Notes under the pieces: model-generated
What the model was told of the DNA's origin: nothing
The model's database searches: none
Seen by the model: only the letters and a program-made list of their open reading frames with translations
Origin: Paraburkholderia caffeinilytica
Lineage (GTDB): Bacteria > Pseudomonadota > Gammaproteobacteria > Burkholderiales > Burkholderiaceae
NCBI RefSeq assembly: GCF_003368325.1
Contig: NZ_CP031466.1
Coordinates: 3,038,001-3,102,000, forward strand
Length of the DNA: 64,000 nt
Direction of reading: 5' to 3'
Part shown: positions 8,875 through 18,401 of the stretch, in pieces
How positions within the stretch are numbered: position 1 is the first letter of the stretch
Layout: every line of letters begins with the position of its first letter
Made by a program: the position numbers and the translations under genes

Positions 8875-9681
8875 TCACGCCACCCGCTTATCCCGTTCAA
8901 TCACGGCATAAGCGCTGTGATTGTGAATGGATTCGAAGTTTTCAGCCTCAAGCACATAGGCGACGACACGCTCGTCCGCGTTCAGACGTTGCGCGACGTC
9001 GCGCACCAGGTCTTCCACGAACTTCGGATTCTCGTAAGCGCGCTCGGTGACGAACTTCTCGTCCGGACGCTTGAGCAGGCCCCACAGTTCGCACGAGGCT
9101 TCTTCTTCGGCGATGCGAACCAGCTCTTCCACCGCCACGTCGCCCACCAGCTCAGCATTGATCGTGACGTGCGAACGCTGGTTGTGCGCACCGTACTGCG
9201 AAATCTTCTTCGAGCAGGGGCACAGGCTCGTGACCGGCACCAGCACCTTCAGGAACAGACGCGTCGCGCCGTTGCGCGTCTCGCCCGTCAACGTCACTTC
9301 GTAATCGAGCAGACTTTGCACGCCCGACACCGGCGCGGTCTTATTCATGAAGTAGGGGAACGACACTTCGATGCGACCCGCCTCGGCCTCGAGCTTTTCG
9401 AGCATCGCGGCGAGCATGGTGCGGAACGTGGCCGCCTCGAGCGGGGCCTTGTTCTCTTCAAGCAGCGCGACGAAGCGCGACATGTGCGTGCCCTTCTGAT
9501 CGGCGGGCAGATGCACGTCGAGATTCCACGTGCCCACGGAGGGCTGCACTTCGCCGCCTTGCGTGCGCACCGTCAACGGATGGCGCACTGCCTTGACGCC
9601 GACTCGTTGAATCGGAATCTGACGCGTATCGGGCGTGCTCTGCACGTCGGGCATCACAAAGGCGGGATTCATCTGGTTCAT
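8875..9681 (-). CDS. folE2: GTP cyclohydrolase FolE2 (type IB)
   Basis: The enzyme converts GTP to 7,8-dihydroneopterin triphosphate, the first step of folate synthesis, and can replace zinc-dependent FolE. The 268-residue protein has the FolE2 landmarks: [12 protein letters not shown] at the N-terminus, [13 protein letters not shown], the [20 protein letters not shown] block with the catalytic Cys, and late [13 protein letters not shown]. FolE2 uses several metals and in some bacteria is induced by zinc starvation, but I see no obvious Zur box. Its upstream region is an unusual series of small hairpins. Confidence 0.95.
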   Translation of the reverse strand: MNQMNPAFVMPDVQSTPDTRQIPIQRVGVKAVRHPLTVRTQGGEVQPSVGTWNLDVHLPADQKGTHMSRFVALLEENKAPLEAATFRTMLAAMLEKLEAEAGRIEVSFPYFMNKTAPVSGVQSLLDYEVTLTGETRNGATRLFLKVLVPVTSLCPCSKKISQYGAHNQRSHVTINAELVGDVAVEELVRIAEEEASCELWGLLKRPDEKFVTERAYENPKFVEDLVRDVAQRLNADERVVAYVLEAENFESIHNHSAYAVIERDKRVA

Positions 9682-9998
9682 ATTCTTGTCCTTTCAAGAA
9701 ACGCCGGGCCGTCCCACGTCTTCCGCTCCGCGGGACATCCCCGTCCCGAAGAAAGTCCCCTTCAGGGATTGGAGGATGCCCCATCGAGGGTGTCGCAAAG
9801 CGACACGTTTGAGGGCGCTCGGCAGCCGAGCGAATCAGGTCGCGCAACGGCGAACGCCGGCCCCTGCCGGCGTTGGATGATGGACCCGAAGGTCCATCGA
9901 CTCAAGTTGGAGATTGCTATGGCCGCCATAGCCGCGGCGTAGCGCACGGCAGTGCGGCTGAACGACTGAGTCAATCCACGCAGCCAAGTGAAGCAGCT
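9682..9998 (-). promoter_or_regulatory. Hairpin-rich leader upstream of folE2
   Basis: No gene lies in this stretch. Five perfect short hairpins follow one another within 140 bases: 9790-9806 (gtgtcg/cgacac), 9816-9832 (cgctcgg/ccgagcg), 9853-9874 (aacgccgg/ccggcgtt), 9879-9898 (gatggacc/ggtccatc) and 9918-9930 (tatggc/gccata). Several have compensating GC pairs. A further structured segment with gggac/gtccc pairs lies closer to folE2 (about 9730-9770). It could be a long structured 5' leader or simply a terminator-rich spacer after dxs. Confidence 0.45.
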
Positions 9999-10025
9999 AA
10001 GTTACGTCACTAAGTGACGCAACTT
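9999..10025 (-). repeat. Near-perfect inverted repeat after dxs
   Basis: The arms aagttacgtcact and agtgacgcaactt are complementary over 13 positions with one mismatch and almost no loop. The element lies 24 bases past the dxs stop codon. It lacks a clear U-tract and may be a terminator or a protein-binding palindrome. Confidence 0.5.
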
Positions 10026-10048
10026 AGTGACGCAATTGAGCGATGCAA

Positions 10049-11956
10049 TCAAGCGACCCGCTTCACCGACGATTGACCCGCGACCGCGCCGCTGGAAAGA
10101 AAGCGTTCGCGAATCGACTTGGCGATGCCCGCTGCGTCCAGACCGCAGGCGGCGAGCAACTTGGCCGGATCCCCATGATCGATGAAGCGATCCGGAAGAC
10201 CCAATTGCAGTACGGGCCGCACCACCCCGTTCTCAAGCAGGGCTTCGACGCACGCCGACCCCGCGCCGCCCATCACGCAGCCTTCTTCCACCGTGACGAT
10301 GGCGTCGTGCGTTTCGGCCAGTTGACGGACCAGCTCGGCATCTAGCGGCTTCACGAAGCGCATGTTCGCCACCGTGGCGTCCAGTTGTTCTGCCGCCGCC
10401 AAAGACGGCGCAACCATCGTTCCGAATGCCAGAATTGCAATCCGCTTGCCGGCCGGCTGCGACGTTTCGCGACGGATCTCGCCCTTGCCCAACGGCAGCG
10501 CCGTCATTTGCTTGACCGTTGCCACGCCCGTGCCGGCGCCGCGCGGATAGCGCACCGCCGTCGGGTTCGGCTGCTGCAATGCCGTGTACAGCATCTGGCG
10601 GCATTCGTTTTCGTCCGATGGCGCCATCACCGTCATGTTCGGGATGCAGCGCATGAACGCCAGATCGTAAGCGCCCGCGTGCGTGGCGCCGTCCGCGCCG
10701 ACCAGGCCTGCGCGGTCGATGGCGAACACCACCGGCAGATTTTGCAGCGCGACGTCGTGAATCAGCTGGTCATAAGCCCGTTGCAGGAAGGTCGAGTAGA
10801 TCGCGACCACCGGTTTCATGCCGTCCGCGGCCAGGCCGCCGGCAAAGGTCACCGCGTGCTGTTCGGCGATGCCCACGTCGAAGTAACGATCCGGGAAGCG
10901 CTTCTCGAACTCGACCATACCCGAGCCTTCACGCATGGCCGGCGTAATGCCGATCACGCGCGCGTCCAGCTCGGCGGCGTCGCACAGCCATTCGCCGAAC
11001 ACCTGCGTGTACGTTTTCTTCGACGGCGTGGTGGCGGGCTTGATGCCTTCGGCCGGATTGAACTTGCCCGGGCCGTGGTACAGCACCGGGTCGGCTTCGG
11101 CCAGCTTGTAGCCCTGACCCTTCTTCGTCACGACGTGCAGGAATTGCGGACCGCGCAGTTCCTTGATGTTCTGCAGCGTCGGGATCAGCGAATCGAGGTC
11201 GTGACCGTCGATCGGGCCGATGTAGTTGAAACCGAACTCTTCGAACAGCGTGGCCGGCACGATCATGCCCTTCGCGTGCTCTTCGAGCTTGCGCGCCAGA
11301 TCGAGCATGGGCGGCGCGACGCGCAGCACACGTTCGACGCCCGCACGCGCGGCGGCGTAGAAACGGCCCGACATCAGGCGCGCCAGATGGCGATTCAGCG
11401 CACCGACCGGCGGCGAAATCGACATGTCGTTGTCGTTCAGGATGACCAGCAACGGCACGTCGTCTTCAACGCCGGCGTTGTTCATCGCCTCGAAGGCCAT
11501 GCCTGCCGTCATCGCGCCGTCACCGATCACGGCGATGCCCATGCGGTTGTCGCCCTGCAGCTTGCTGGCGACCGCCATGCCGAGCGCGGCCGAGATCGAC
11601 GTGCTGGAGTGCGCGGTGCCGAAGGTGTCGTATTCCGACTCGTCGCGCTTCGGAAAGCCCGAGATGCCGCCAAGCTGACGCAGCGTGTGCATCTGCTCGC
11701 GGCGGCCCGTCAGAATCTTGTGCGGGTAGGTTTGATGGCCGACGTCCCACACGATCCGGTCGCGCGGCGTGTCAAACACGTAGTGCAGAGCAATGGTCAA
11801 CTCGACCGTGCCGAGGTTGGACGAAAGATGGCCGCCCGTCTGCGATACGCTGTCGAGCACAAAAGCACGCAACTCGTCGGCAAGCGGTTGCAATTGGCGG
11901 CGATCGAGGCGGCGCAGGGCCGCCGGGTCGTCGATGGTTTTCAGCAAGTCGTACAT
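10049..11956 (-). CDS. dxs: 1-deoxy-D-xylulose-5-phosphate synthase
   Basis: Dxs condenses pyruvate with glyceraldehyde 3-phosphate, the thiamine-dependent first step of the MEP isoprenoid pathway. The 635-residue protein starts [20 protein letters not shown] and shows the thiamine-diphosphate motif [19 protein letters not shown] near 150-170, [15 protein letters not shown], and the C-terminal transketolase half with [16 protein letters not shown] longer reading from 12001 adds 15 residues without homology; ATG 11956 follows GGAACGACG and fits the family. It lies 85 bases downstream of ispA on the same strand, a standard arrangement. Confidence 0.97.
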   Translation of the reverse strand: MYDLLKTIDDPAALRRLDRRQLQPLADELRAFVLDSVSQTGGHLSSNLGTVELTIALHYVFDTPRDRIVWDVGHQTYPHKILTGRREQMHTLRQLGGISGFPKRDESEYDTFGTAHSSTSISAALGMAVASKLQGDNRMGIAVIGDGAMTAGMAFEAMNNAGVEDDVPLLVILNDNDMSISPPVGALNRHLARLMSGRFYAAARAGVERVLRVAPPMLDLARKLEEHAKGMIVPATLFEEFGFNYIGPIDGHDLDSLIPTLQNIKELRGPQFLHVVTKKGQGYKLAEADPVLYHGPGKFNPAEGIKPATTPSKKTYTQVFGEWLCDAAELDARVIGITPAMREGSGMVEFEKRFPDRYFDVGIAEQHAVTFAGGLAADGMKPVVAIYSTFLQRAYDQLIHDVALQNLPVVFAIDRAGLVGADGATHAGAYDLAFMRCIPNMTVMAPSDENECRQMLYTALQQPNPTAVRYPRGAGTGVATVKQMTALPLGKGEIRRETSQPAGKRIAILAFGTMVAPSLAAAEQLDATVANMRFVKPLDAELVRQLAETHDAIVTVEEGCVMGGAGSACVEALLENGVVRPVLQLGLPDRFIDHGDPAKLLAACGLDAAGIAKSIRERFLSSGAVAGQSSVKRVA

Positions 11957-12041
11957 CGTCGTTCCATTGTAGGAAAACTTACGCGCCCGCACTTCATACA
12001 TGCACCCCGTAGCGAAGGTGCGCGGCGGCGGGCTTTCGCGT

Positions 12042-12923
12042 TCAGCTAACCCGGTTCACCACCAGGTCTGCCAATTCGGCAAGACGCTGCGCACGCGCGC
12101 CAAACGGCGCAATCGCAGCGTGGGCGTCGCTGCGCAGTTGCGCTGCGAGCGCGCGCGACGCATCTAGCCCAATAATCGACACGTAGGTCGGCTTGCCGTC
12201 CTTCGCGTCTTTACCTGCTGTCTTGCCAAGCGTCGCGGAATCGGTCGTGACGTCGAGAATGTCGTCGACAACCTGAAACGCGAGGCCAACGGCGGCCGCA
12301 TACGCGTCGAGCGAACGCATGGCGTCCGCATTCGGCGTTTCGCCCGCCAGCGCGCCCATGCGCACCGCGGCACGCAGCAAGGCGCCGGTTTTCATCCGGT
12401 GCATGGTTTCCAGTTGCGGGCGCGTCAGCATATGGCCGACGCTCGCCAGGTCGATGGCCTGGCCGCCGCACATGCCGATCGAGCCGCTCGCCAAGGCCAG
12501 TTCACGCACCAGCGGGGCCTGCTGCGCCGGCGCCAGCACGTCCGACGTCAGCGCGACGAATGCCTGCGCCTGCAGCGCGTCGCCGACCAGCAGCGCCGTG
12601 GCTTCGTCATATTTGACGTGCACCGTGGGTTTGCCGCGACGCAGCGCGTCGTCGTCCATGCAAGGCATGTCGTCGTGCACGAGCGAATACACGTGGATCA
12701 TTTCCAGCGCCGCCGCAGTCGCGTCCAGGCACTCGGCGCGCGCGCCGGTGAGTTCGCCGGCCGCGTGGCACAGCAGCGGGCGCACCCGCTTGCCGCCGCC
12801 CAGCACGGCGTAGCGCATGGCTTCGTGCAATTTGGCCGGCTCGGCCGCTTCCGTGGGCAGGTAGTGTTCTAGTGCCGATTCGACGCGCTCGAGTACCGAG
12901 CGCGTCCATTGTTCGAATGTCAT
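12042..12923 (-). CDS. ispA: (2E,6E)-farnesyl diphosphate synthase (polyprenyl synthetase)
   Basis: IspA adds isopentenyl diphosphate to dimethylallyl and then geranyl diphosphate, giving farnesyl diphosphate for quinone and undecaprenol synthesis. The 293-residue all-alpha protein contains the first aspartate-rich motif DDMPCMDDD (about 88-96) and the second, DDILD (about 224). The [10 protein letters not shown] motif lies near residue 40. Its ATG overlaps the xseB stop by four bases (ATGA), so the two are translationally coupled; dxs follows 85 bases later. Confidence 0.96.
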   Translation of the reverse strand: MTFEQWTRSVLERVESALEHYLPTEAAEPAKLHEAMRYAVLGGGKRVRPLLCHAAGELTGARAECLDATAAALEMIHVYSLVHDDMPCMDDDALRRGKPTVHVKYDEATALLVGDALQAQAFVALTSDVLAPAQQAPLVRELALASGSIGMCGGQAIDLASVGHMLTRPQLETMHRMKTGALLRAAVRMGALAGETPNADAMRSLDAYAAAVGLAFQVVDDILDVTTDSATLGKTAGKDAKDGKPTYVSIIGLDASRALAAQLRSDAHAAIAPFGARAQRLAELADLVVNRVS

Positions 12924-13228
12924 AGGTCGTCCCCGCTTTCAGTAGCGGCTGTGCCTGCGCTATTCATAGGCAGCGGCTTCAGCGTCTCGCCATCGAGCAC
13001 GCGCACCTGCTGCTCGACCTTCTCGAGCTGCTGCTGGCAAAACGCAACGAGGGCCGCACCGCGCCGGTAGGCGGTGAGCGACTCCTCGAGGCTGAGATTG
13101 CCGCTTTCCATGCGCGCAACCAACCCTTCCAGCTCGGCCTGGGCGGCCTCGTAGTTCTCGGGCAGCGGCGCGGTATCGACGCCTTCAGCAGACGCGGCAG
13201 CAGTATCTTTCGACGCGGTCTTCGCCAT
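12920..13228 (-). CDS. xseB: Exodeoxyribonuclease VII small subunit
   Basis: XseB partners XseA in a nuclease that degrades single-stranded DNA to short oligonucleotides. The 102-residue protein has a Lys/Ala-rich start, then the family core [30 protein letters not shown] (written here in two parts: residues about 26-45 and 46-56). A helical tail [14 protein letters not shown] follows. I chose ATG 13228; an in-frame TTG four codons upstream is less likely. It is first in xseB-ispA-dxs and divergent from the Rieske gene. Confidence 0.93.
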   Translation of the reverse strand: MAKTASKDTAAASAEGVDTAPLPENYEAAQAELEGLVARMESGNLSLEESLTAYRRGAALVAFCQQQLEKVEQQVRVLDGETLKPLPMNSAGTAATESGDDL

Positions 13229-13514
13229 GAATAGTCGCAAAATTAAAACAAGTCGGACATTCTACGGCAAAAGCGACATTTCCGATCTCATCGCCAGGCC
13301 GCGCCCCGCCCTTGCCCTTCGCACCCGGCCCTCAGTCTCGCAGAAAAAAATCGATTGGTCTGCGGCGAAAACCTTGAACTTTCTTGACATTTTTTACCCA
13401 AATCAGGCACTTAAGCGCCCCAGAGAGGGGGAAACAGGTATAATCACGGGTTCCCTAAATCGAATCTTCGATGGTTGGGTTGTTCACTGCTTTCACGTCT
13501 TCACGGGAGTGGGA
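13229..13514. promoter_or_regulatory. Divergent intergenic region, xseB / Rieske gene
   Basis: The stretch becomes AT-rich in its middle. TTGACA is present at 13384-13389 and TATAAT at 13439-13444 on the plus strand, but they are 49 bases apart and cannot form one promoter. TATAAT, 70 bases before the Rieske start, is the better -10 candidate. Confidence 0.35.
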
Positions 13515-14621
13515 ATGTCCAATCTGAGCAATGCATTGCAGTTGCGGTCTGTCCACAGCCAGCTGCCAGTCACGGCTTACTTTGACGAAGCGCTTCTAAC
13601 GCGCGAAATCGACACCCTTTTCAAAAAAGGTCCTCGCTACATCGGCCACGATCTCATGGTGCCCGAAGCGGGAAATTATTTTGCTTTGCCCAGCGAGAGC
13701 GAAGGGCGCGTGCTCGTTCGTAACCAGCAATCGCAAGCCGAACTGCTGTCGAATGTGTGCCGCCACCGGCAAGCCATCATGCTCAACGGCCGCGGCCAGA
13801 CGGAGAACATCGTCTGCCCCCTGCATCGCTGGACCTACGACCTGAACGGCCAGCTCCTCGGTGCGCCTCATTTTGCGGACAACCCCTGCCTGAATCTCGG
13901 TGCCACGCCGCTTCAGAACTGGCAAGGCCTGCTGTTCGAAGCGCAGGGGCGCGACGTCGCGCGGGATCTGGCACGCCTCGGCACCAAGCAGCACTTCGAT
14001 TTTTCGGGCTTCATGTTCGATCACGTCGAAGTGCACGAGTGCAATTACAACTGGAAGACCTTTATCGAGGTCTATCTGGAGGACTACCACGTCGCGCCGT
14101 TCCATCCGGGCCTCGGCAGCTTCGTCAATTGCGACGACCTGACGTGGGAATTCGGCGAATGGTACAGCGTGCAAACGGTCGGCGTGCACAAGGATCTGGA
14201 GCAGCCGGGCAGCCCGACGTACCGTAAATGGCACGACGAAGTGCTGCGCTTCCGCGGCGGCAATCCGCCCGATTTCGGCGCGATCTGGATGGTGTACTAC
14301 CCCGGCATCATGATCGAGTGGTATCCGCACGTGCTGGTCGTGTCGTGGTTGATTCCGCGTGGTCCGCAGAAAACCACCAACGTGGTGGAGTTCTATTACC
14401 CTGAGGAAATCGCGCTGTTCGAACGCGAATTCGTCGAAGCCGAGCGCGCCGCCTATATGGAAACGGCCCGCGAGGACGACGAAATCGCCGAGCGCATGGA
14501 CGCAGGCCGCCGCGCGCTGATGGAACGCGGCGAATCGCAGGTCGGCCCGTATCAGAGCCCGATGGAAGACGGCATGCAGCACTTCCACGAGTTCTTGCGG
14601 CGCGAGCTCGGCGCGATCTGA
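13515..14621 (+). CDS. Rieske [2Fe-2S] aromatic-ring-hydroxylating type oxygenase, large subunit
   Basis: The 368-residue protein has a Rieske cluster motif CRH...CPLH (Cys/His pairs near residues 84-86 and 104-107). A catalytic domain follows with the mononuclear iron ligands expected around the NYNWKTFIEVYLEDYHVAPFH block near 180-200 (short form: EDYHVAPFH). This is the RHO/choline-monooxygenase-like family. No reductase or small subunit lies beside it, so the substrate is unknown. The frame extends upstream to 13227, but ATG 13515 (MSNLSNALQLRS) follows a GGGAGTGGGA stretch and fits the family. Confidence 0.9.
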   Translation: MSNLSNALQLRSVHSQLPVTAYFDEALLTREIDTLFKKGPRYIGHDLMVPEAGNYFALPSESEGRVLVRNQQSQAELLSNVCRHRQAIMLNGRGQTENIVCPLHRWTYDLNGQLLGAPHFADNPCLNLGATPLQNWQGLLFEAQGRDVARDLARLGTKQHFDFSGFMFDHVEVHECNYNWKTFIEVYLEDYHVAPFHPGLGSFVNCDDLTWEFGEWYSVQTVGVHKDLEQPGSPTYRKWHDEVLRFRGGNPPDFGAIWMVYYPGIMIEWYPHVLVVSWLIPRGPQKTTNVVEFYYPEEIALFEREFVEAERAAYMETAREDDEIAERMDAGRRALMERGESQVGPYQSPMEDGMQHFHEFLRRELGAI

Positions 14622-14697
14622 GCCGCGCACGATCCGCGTGTGCTCCGCATGCATCGGGGTTTGAACCAATCCGTGCGCGAACCGCATCAAAACATGG

Positions 14698-14728
14698 AAG
14701 ACGGGCTTCGGCCCGTCTTTTTTTGTTT
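14698..14728 (+). terminator. Terminator after the Rieske gene
   Basis: The stem aagacgggc/gcccgtctt with loop ttcg-like is followed by a run of seven T on the plus strand. Confidence 0.92.
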
Positions 14729-14885
14729 AGACTATCAGTATCGTTCGGCCATTCGCCAACGGCGCCAAGCCGCTGGGCAGCAGCCGCAATCGTCCGCTTT
14801 GCAACCATCTGCATGGGACCGGGGTAAGCGCTATGGGATCGAAGTAAGCGCTAAAGCGCCAACTCCGGTCGATATAGGAGACGTC

Positions 14886-15755
14886 ATGCCGCACACTCAC
14901 TACACCACCCTCATCTCCGCGACCAACCTCGCGGAACGGCTGGCCGCCGCGCCAGGCAGCGTGTTCGTCATCGATTGCCGCTTCGATCTGGCCGACACCG
15001 GGGCGGGCGAGAAAGCCTACCTGGCCGGGCATTTGCCAGGCGCACATTATCTGAACCTCGATCGCGACCTGTCGGGGCCGAAGAATGGCCACAACGGCCG
15101 CCATCCGCTGCCGGATCGCGCGCGGCTGGTGGAGACGCTGGAGTCCCGGGGGCTCAAGCAGGGTCAGCAGGTGGTCGCTTATGACGCGCAAGACAGCATG
15201 TACGCCGCGCGCGCATGGTGGCTGCTGCGCTGGCTTGGTCACGACGCGGTTGCGCTGCTCGACGGTGGATTGCGCGCGTGGCAAGCCGCCGGCCACCCAC
15301 TCACGCAAGACGCGCCGGCGCAGAACACGGGCGACTTCAAGGCAGGCGCGCCGCTTTCCGTCACCGTCGACGCGCAGACCGTCGAGCGCAATCTCGGCAC
15401 GAAAGAACGCGTCGTGGTCGATGCGCGCGCGAACGATCGCTATCGCGGCGAGAACGAAATACTGGATCGCGTCGGCGGCCATATTCCTGGCGCGCTCAAC
15501 CGGTTCTTCAAGGACAACCTCACCGCCGACGGCCGCTACAAACCGGCTCATACGCTACGCGAGGAATTCCACGCGTTGCTGGGCGACACCTCGCCAGAAC
15601 ACGTCGTGCTGCAATGCGGCTCGGGCGTGACGGCGTGCGTGAATGCGCTCGCCATGGAGGTCGCCGGCATGCATGGCGCGGCGCTGTACGCGGGATCGTG
15701 GAGCGAATGGAGTTCTGATCCGAAGCGGCCGGTTGCGACGGGTCCGAACCCCTAA
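14886..15755 (+). CDS. Sulfurtransferase (3-mercaptopyruvate/thiosulfate type)
   Basis: The 289-residue protein is a tandem rhodanese. The N-terminal domain (about 10-135) is structural, and the C-terminal one (about 165-285) carries the active-site loop CGSGVTAC. A CGSGVT loop is closer to 3-mercaptopyruvate sulfurtransferase than to the CRKGVT of thiosulfate rhodanese, so sulfur transfer from mercaptopyruvate to thiols or cyanide is likely. No signal peptide; cytoplasmic. The frame is open from 14640, but that part includes the preceding terminator, so ATG 14886 is chosen. Confidence 0.93.
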   Translation: MPHTHYTTLISATNLAERLAAAPGSVFVIDCRFDLADTGAGEKAYLAGHLPGAHYLNLDRDLSGPKNGHNGRHPLPDRARLVETLESRGLKQGQQVVAYDAQDSMYAARAWWLLRWLGHDAVALLDGGLRAWQAAGHPLTQDAPAQNTGDFKAGAPLSVTVDAQTVERNLGTKERVVVDARANDRYRGENEILDRVGGHIPGALNRFFKDNLTADGRYKPAHTLREEFHALLGDTSPEHVVLQCGSGVTACVNALAMEVAGMHGAALYAGSWSEWSSDPKRPVATGPNP

Positions 15756-15788
15756 GCGTCCCATCGAGCGGGAAAGCGGGACGAATAG

Positions 15789-15832
15789 CGAAAAGGCCGT
15801 GGCTGCTGTCCAGCGGCCACGGCCTTCTTCAC
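15789..15832 (+). terminator. Terminator after the sulfurtransferase gene
   Basis: The arms aaggccgtgg (15793-15802) and ccacggcctt (15817-15826) are perfect. The tract behind is CTTCTTC, so termination strength is moderate. It can also serve the convergent hydrolase gene. Confidence 0.75.
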
Positions 15833-15914
15833 TCTTCAAGCCGAGCGCATCGGCCCGCCTTTCTGGGGTGGGCCAACGAGGGTATCGAACGCGCCGGGCC
15901 AAGCCAGCGCGCCT

Positions 15915-16787
15915 TTATGCGACGCCATGCTGTTTGAACCACATCAACGCACGCCGCCAGCCATCCTCGGCATCGACCTTCCTGTAGCTCGGCCGGTAGT
16001 CCGCGAAAAAAGCATGGCCCGCGTCGTCGTACACGACGAATTGCGAGCCGCGCCCCGCCTGCGGTCCCTGCGCGATAGCCTGTTTCATCTGCTCGAGCGA
16101 GGCTTGGGGAATGCTCTGATCCTGCAAGCCATACAGCCCTAGCACCGGCGCATGCAGGTCAGCCGCGCGGTCGAGCGGGTTCGCCGGCGTCGTTGCAGTG
16201 TGATCGCCGTTGACCCGGCCGTACCATGCCGCTGCCGCCTTCAGCCGGGGATTGTGCTCGGCATACAACCACGCGATGCGTCCTCCCCAGCAGAAGCCAT
16301 TCACGCCCAGCCGGTTCAGATCGCCGCCGTGCTCGCCCGCCCACGCGACGGTAGCGTCGAGATCGTCCAGCGCCTGCTCGTCCGGCACCTTGCTGAGAAT
16401 CTGGTCGCTGATCTGCTGGATGGTCGGCAGCACTGCCGGATCGCCCTCGCGGACGAACAGATCCGGCGCGATCGCCAGATAACCGAGCTTGGCAAAGCGC
16501 CGGCACACGTCGGCAATATGCTCATGCACGCCGAACGCCTCATGGATCACGATGATCACCGGCAGATGCGTCTTGCCCTTCGGCTGTGCGCGATAGGCCG
16601 GCACGAGCGTATCGCCCGAACGCACGCCAATCTCGCCGGCTTCGAGACCGTCGCTATCGGTGTGGATGGTTTGCGCCGACACCGGCAGCACAGCCGCCGC
16701 GAAACCGGTGCCGAGCGCGGCTTTGATGAAGGTGCGTCGATTGAAGGGAACGTGCGGGACCAGGCTGTCGATGTCGGGTTTCAGCAT
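15915..16787 (-). CDS. Tat-exported dienelactone hydrolase family protein
   Basis: The 290-residue alpha/beta hydrolase has the Cys nucleophile motif GFCWGGR (about residue 165) and the late DAGHAFFADYRPSY segment with the catalytic His, as in dienelactone hydrolases. The N-terminus contains FNRRTFIKAALGTGFAAAVLPVSAQ (twin Arg followed by a hydrophobic stretch and an AQT cleavage zone), a twin-arginine signal, so the enzyme probably acts in the periplasm. I chose ATG 16787 with GAGGAG just upstream; the longer frame to 16838 lacks support. The substrate is not known; classical pathway neighbours are missing. Confidence 0.9.
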   Translation of the reverse strand: MLKPDIDSLVPHVPFNRRTFIKAALGTGFAAAVLPVSAQTIHTDSDGLEAGEIGVRSGDTLVPAYRAQPKGKTHLPVIIVIHEAFGVHEHIADVCRRFAKLGYLAIAPDLFVREGDPAVLPTIQQISDQILSKVPDEQALDDLDATVAWAGEHGGDLNRLGVNGFCWGGRIAWLYAEHNPRLKAAAAWYGRVNGDHTATTPANPLDRAADLHAPVLGLYGLQDQSIPQASLEQMKQAIAQGPQAGRGSQFVVYDDAGHAFFADYRPSYRKVDAEDGWRRALMWFKQHGVA

Positions 16788-16876
16788 GCGGCGCTCCTCG
16801 GAGAAAGTTGGAGGCAACAGGATACGCTTCACCGGCATCCTGTTGCAGATGCAACCTTCCTGAGCACCGTCAGTCT

Positions 16877-18226
16877 TCAGTGCAGCTTGACCCGCGGCAG
16901 CGTGGTGCGCCGCAGCCAGTGCGCGAACGTGTCGAGCACCATCCGCGCGTAACCGTGCAGCGCGGCGATATGCAAGCGGTACAGCGACATGTACATGAAG
17001 CGCGCGAACAGCCCTTCGATCAGCATATTGCCGCCGATTACACCGCCCATCAGATTGCCGACCGCGCTGAAGTGCCCGAGCGACACCAGCGAACCGAAGT
17101 CGCGATAGGTAAATTCAGGCAGCGGCTTGTTCTCGAGCCGGGCTGCAAGCGCCTTCATCAGGAAGCTCGCCTGCTGGTGGGCCGCTTGCGCACGCGGCGG
17201 CACATTGCGCTCGTTGCCCGGCCATGGGCAGGCCGCGCAATCGCCGAGCGCGAAGATGTTGTCGTCGATTTCAGTTTGCAGCGTGCGGCGCACGATGAGT
17301 TGCCCCAGACGGTTGACCGGCAGGCCGTCGAGTTCACTCAGGATGGCGGGCGCCTTGATACCCGCCGCCCATACCGTCAGATCGGCGCGCACGGTTTTGC
17401 CGCTGGCCGTGCGGATCATGCCGGGCGCGACCTCCGCCACGGTCTCACCGATCATCAGCTTCACGCCGAGCTTGGTGAGCAATTCTGCGGTGGCCGTCGA
17501 CACGCGCTCCTGCAAGGCCGGCAAAATACGCGGCCCCGCCTCGATCAGCACGATGCCGACGTCGTGCCGCGGATCGAGCTTATGCAAACCGTACGCGGAC
17601 AGCACCTGGGCTGTATTGCGCAGCTCGGCCGAGAGTTCCACGCCTGTCGCGCCGCCGCCGACGATCGCCACCTGGATGCGCGGTTCAGACGAAGGCGACG
17701 TGCCCGGGCCCGATTCGACCGGCTCATGCACCTGATGCTCCGCGCGCATACAGGCCGCGATCAGGCGCTTGCGGAAGCGCTCCGCCTGGCTGACTGTATC
17801 GAGCGCGAGAGAGAACTCCGACGCGCCTTTCACGCCGAAGAACGCCGTGGTGCTGCCGATCGCGACGATCAGCGTGTCGTATTCGAGTTCGCGTGTGGGC
17901 AGCAGTTCGGCGCCATCGTCGTCGAGCACCGGACCGAGCGTGAGACGTTTGTTCGTGCGGTCCAGACCGGTCAAATCGCCCTGCTGGAACTCAAAGCCGT
18001 GCCAGCGCGCCTGCGCCGCATATTCGAGTTCCTGGGTGAACGGGTCCATGCTGCCGGCTGCCACCTCATGCAACAGCGGCTTCCAGATATGGGTTGGATT
18101 GCGATCGACAAGCGTCACTTGCGCGTGCACACCGCCTTTGTTCTTGTGGGGTGCATAGCGGTCGCCCAGACGCGTCGCCAGTTCCAGTCCCCCCGCGCCC
18201 CCGCCAACGACGATAAAACGATGCAT
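16877..18226 (-). CDS. ndh: Type II NADH dehydrogenase / NAD(P)-FAD oxidoreductase
   Basis: The 449-residue protein begins MHRFIVVGGGAGGLELATRLG (FAD-binding Rossmann). It has a second nucleotide site VAIVGGGATGVELSAEL near residue 200 and an FALGDCAACPWPG closing motif. It ends with a segment of hydrophobic and amphipathic residues (FARFMYMSLYRLHIAALHG) typical of the membrane anchor of NDH-2 enzymes. These oxidise NADH and reduce quinone without pumping protons. The frame is open to 18322, but only ATG 18226 gives a proper Rossmann start. It lies 127 bases downstream of the polA/ndh gap, both on the minus strand. Confidence 0.93.
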   Translation of the reverse strand: MHRFIVVGGGAGGLELATRLGDRYAPHKNKGGVHAQVTLVDRNPTHIWKPLLHEVAAGSMDPFTQELEYAAQARWHGFEFQQGDLTGLDRTNKRLTLGPVLDDDGAELLPTRELEYDTLIVAIGSTTAFFGVKGASEFSLALDTVSQAERFRKRLIAACMRAEHQVHEPVESGPGTSPSSEPRIQVAIVGGGATGVELSAELRNTAQVLSAYGLHKLDPRHDVGIVLIEAGPRILPALQERVSTATAELLTKLGVKLMIGETVAEVAPGMIRTASGKTVRADLTVWAAGIKAPAILSELDGLPVNRLGQLIVRRTLQTEIDDNIFALGDCAACPWPGNERNVPPRAQAAHQQASFLMKALAARLENKPLPEFTYRDFGSLVSLGHFSAVGNLMGGVIGGNMLIEGLFARFMYMSLYRLHIAALHGYARMVLDTFAHWLRRTTLPRVKLH

Positions 18227-18401
18227 TGAACTCTCCGTATTTGCCGATGGGTTATGCGTCGCGACGGCGCGTGAAGCATGAAACGCGCGCCGTCTGTCCT
18301 GGCGATTGTCCGCGAGCGGCACGGGTTGTCACAAGCCATCAATACGCATATGTGACATGCGCGCGACGTTATCGCCTATCGCGCGCGCCGTCACATGCAC
18401 G

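Noticed and set aside
13384..13444. TTGACA and TATAAT as one promoter for the Rieske gene
   Set aside because: The boxes are 49 bases apart, far from the 16-18 needed.
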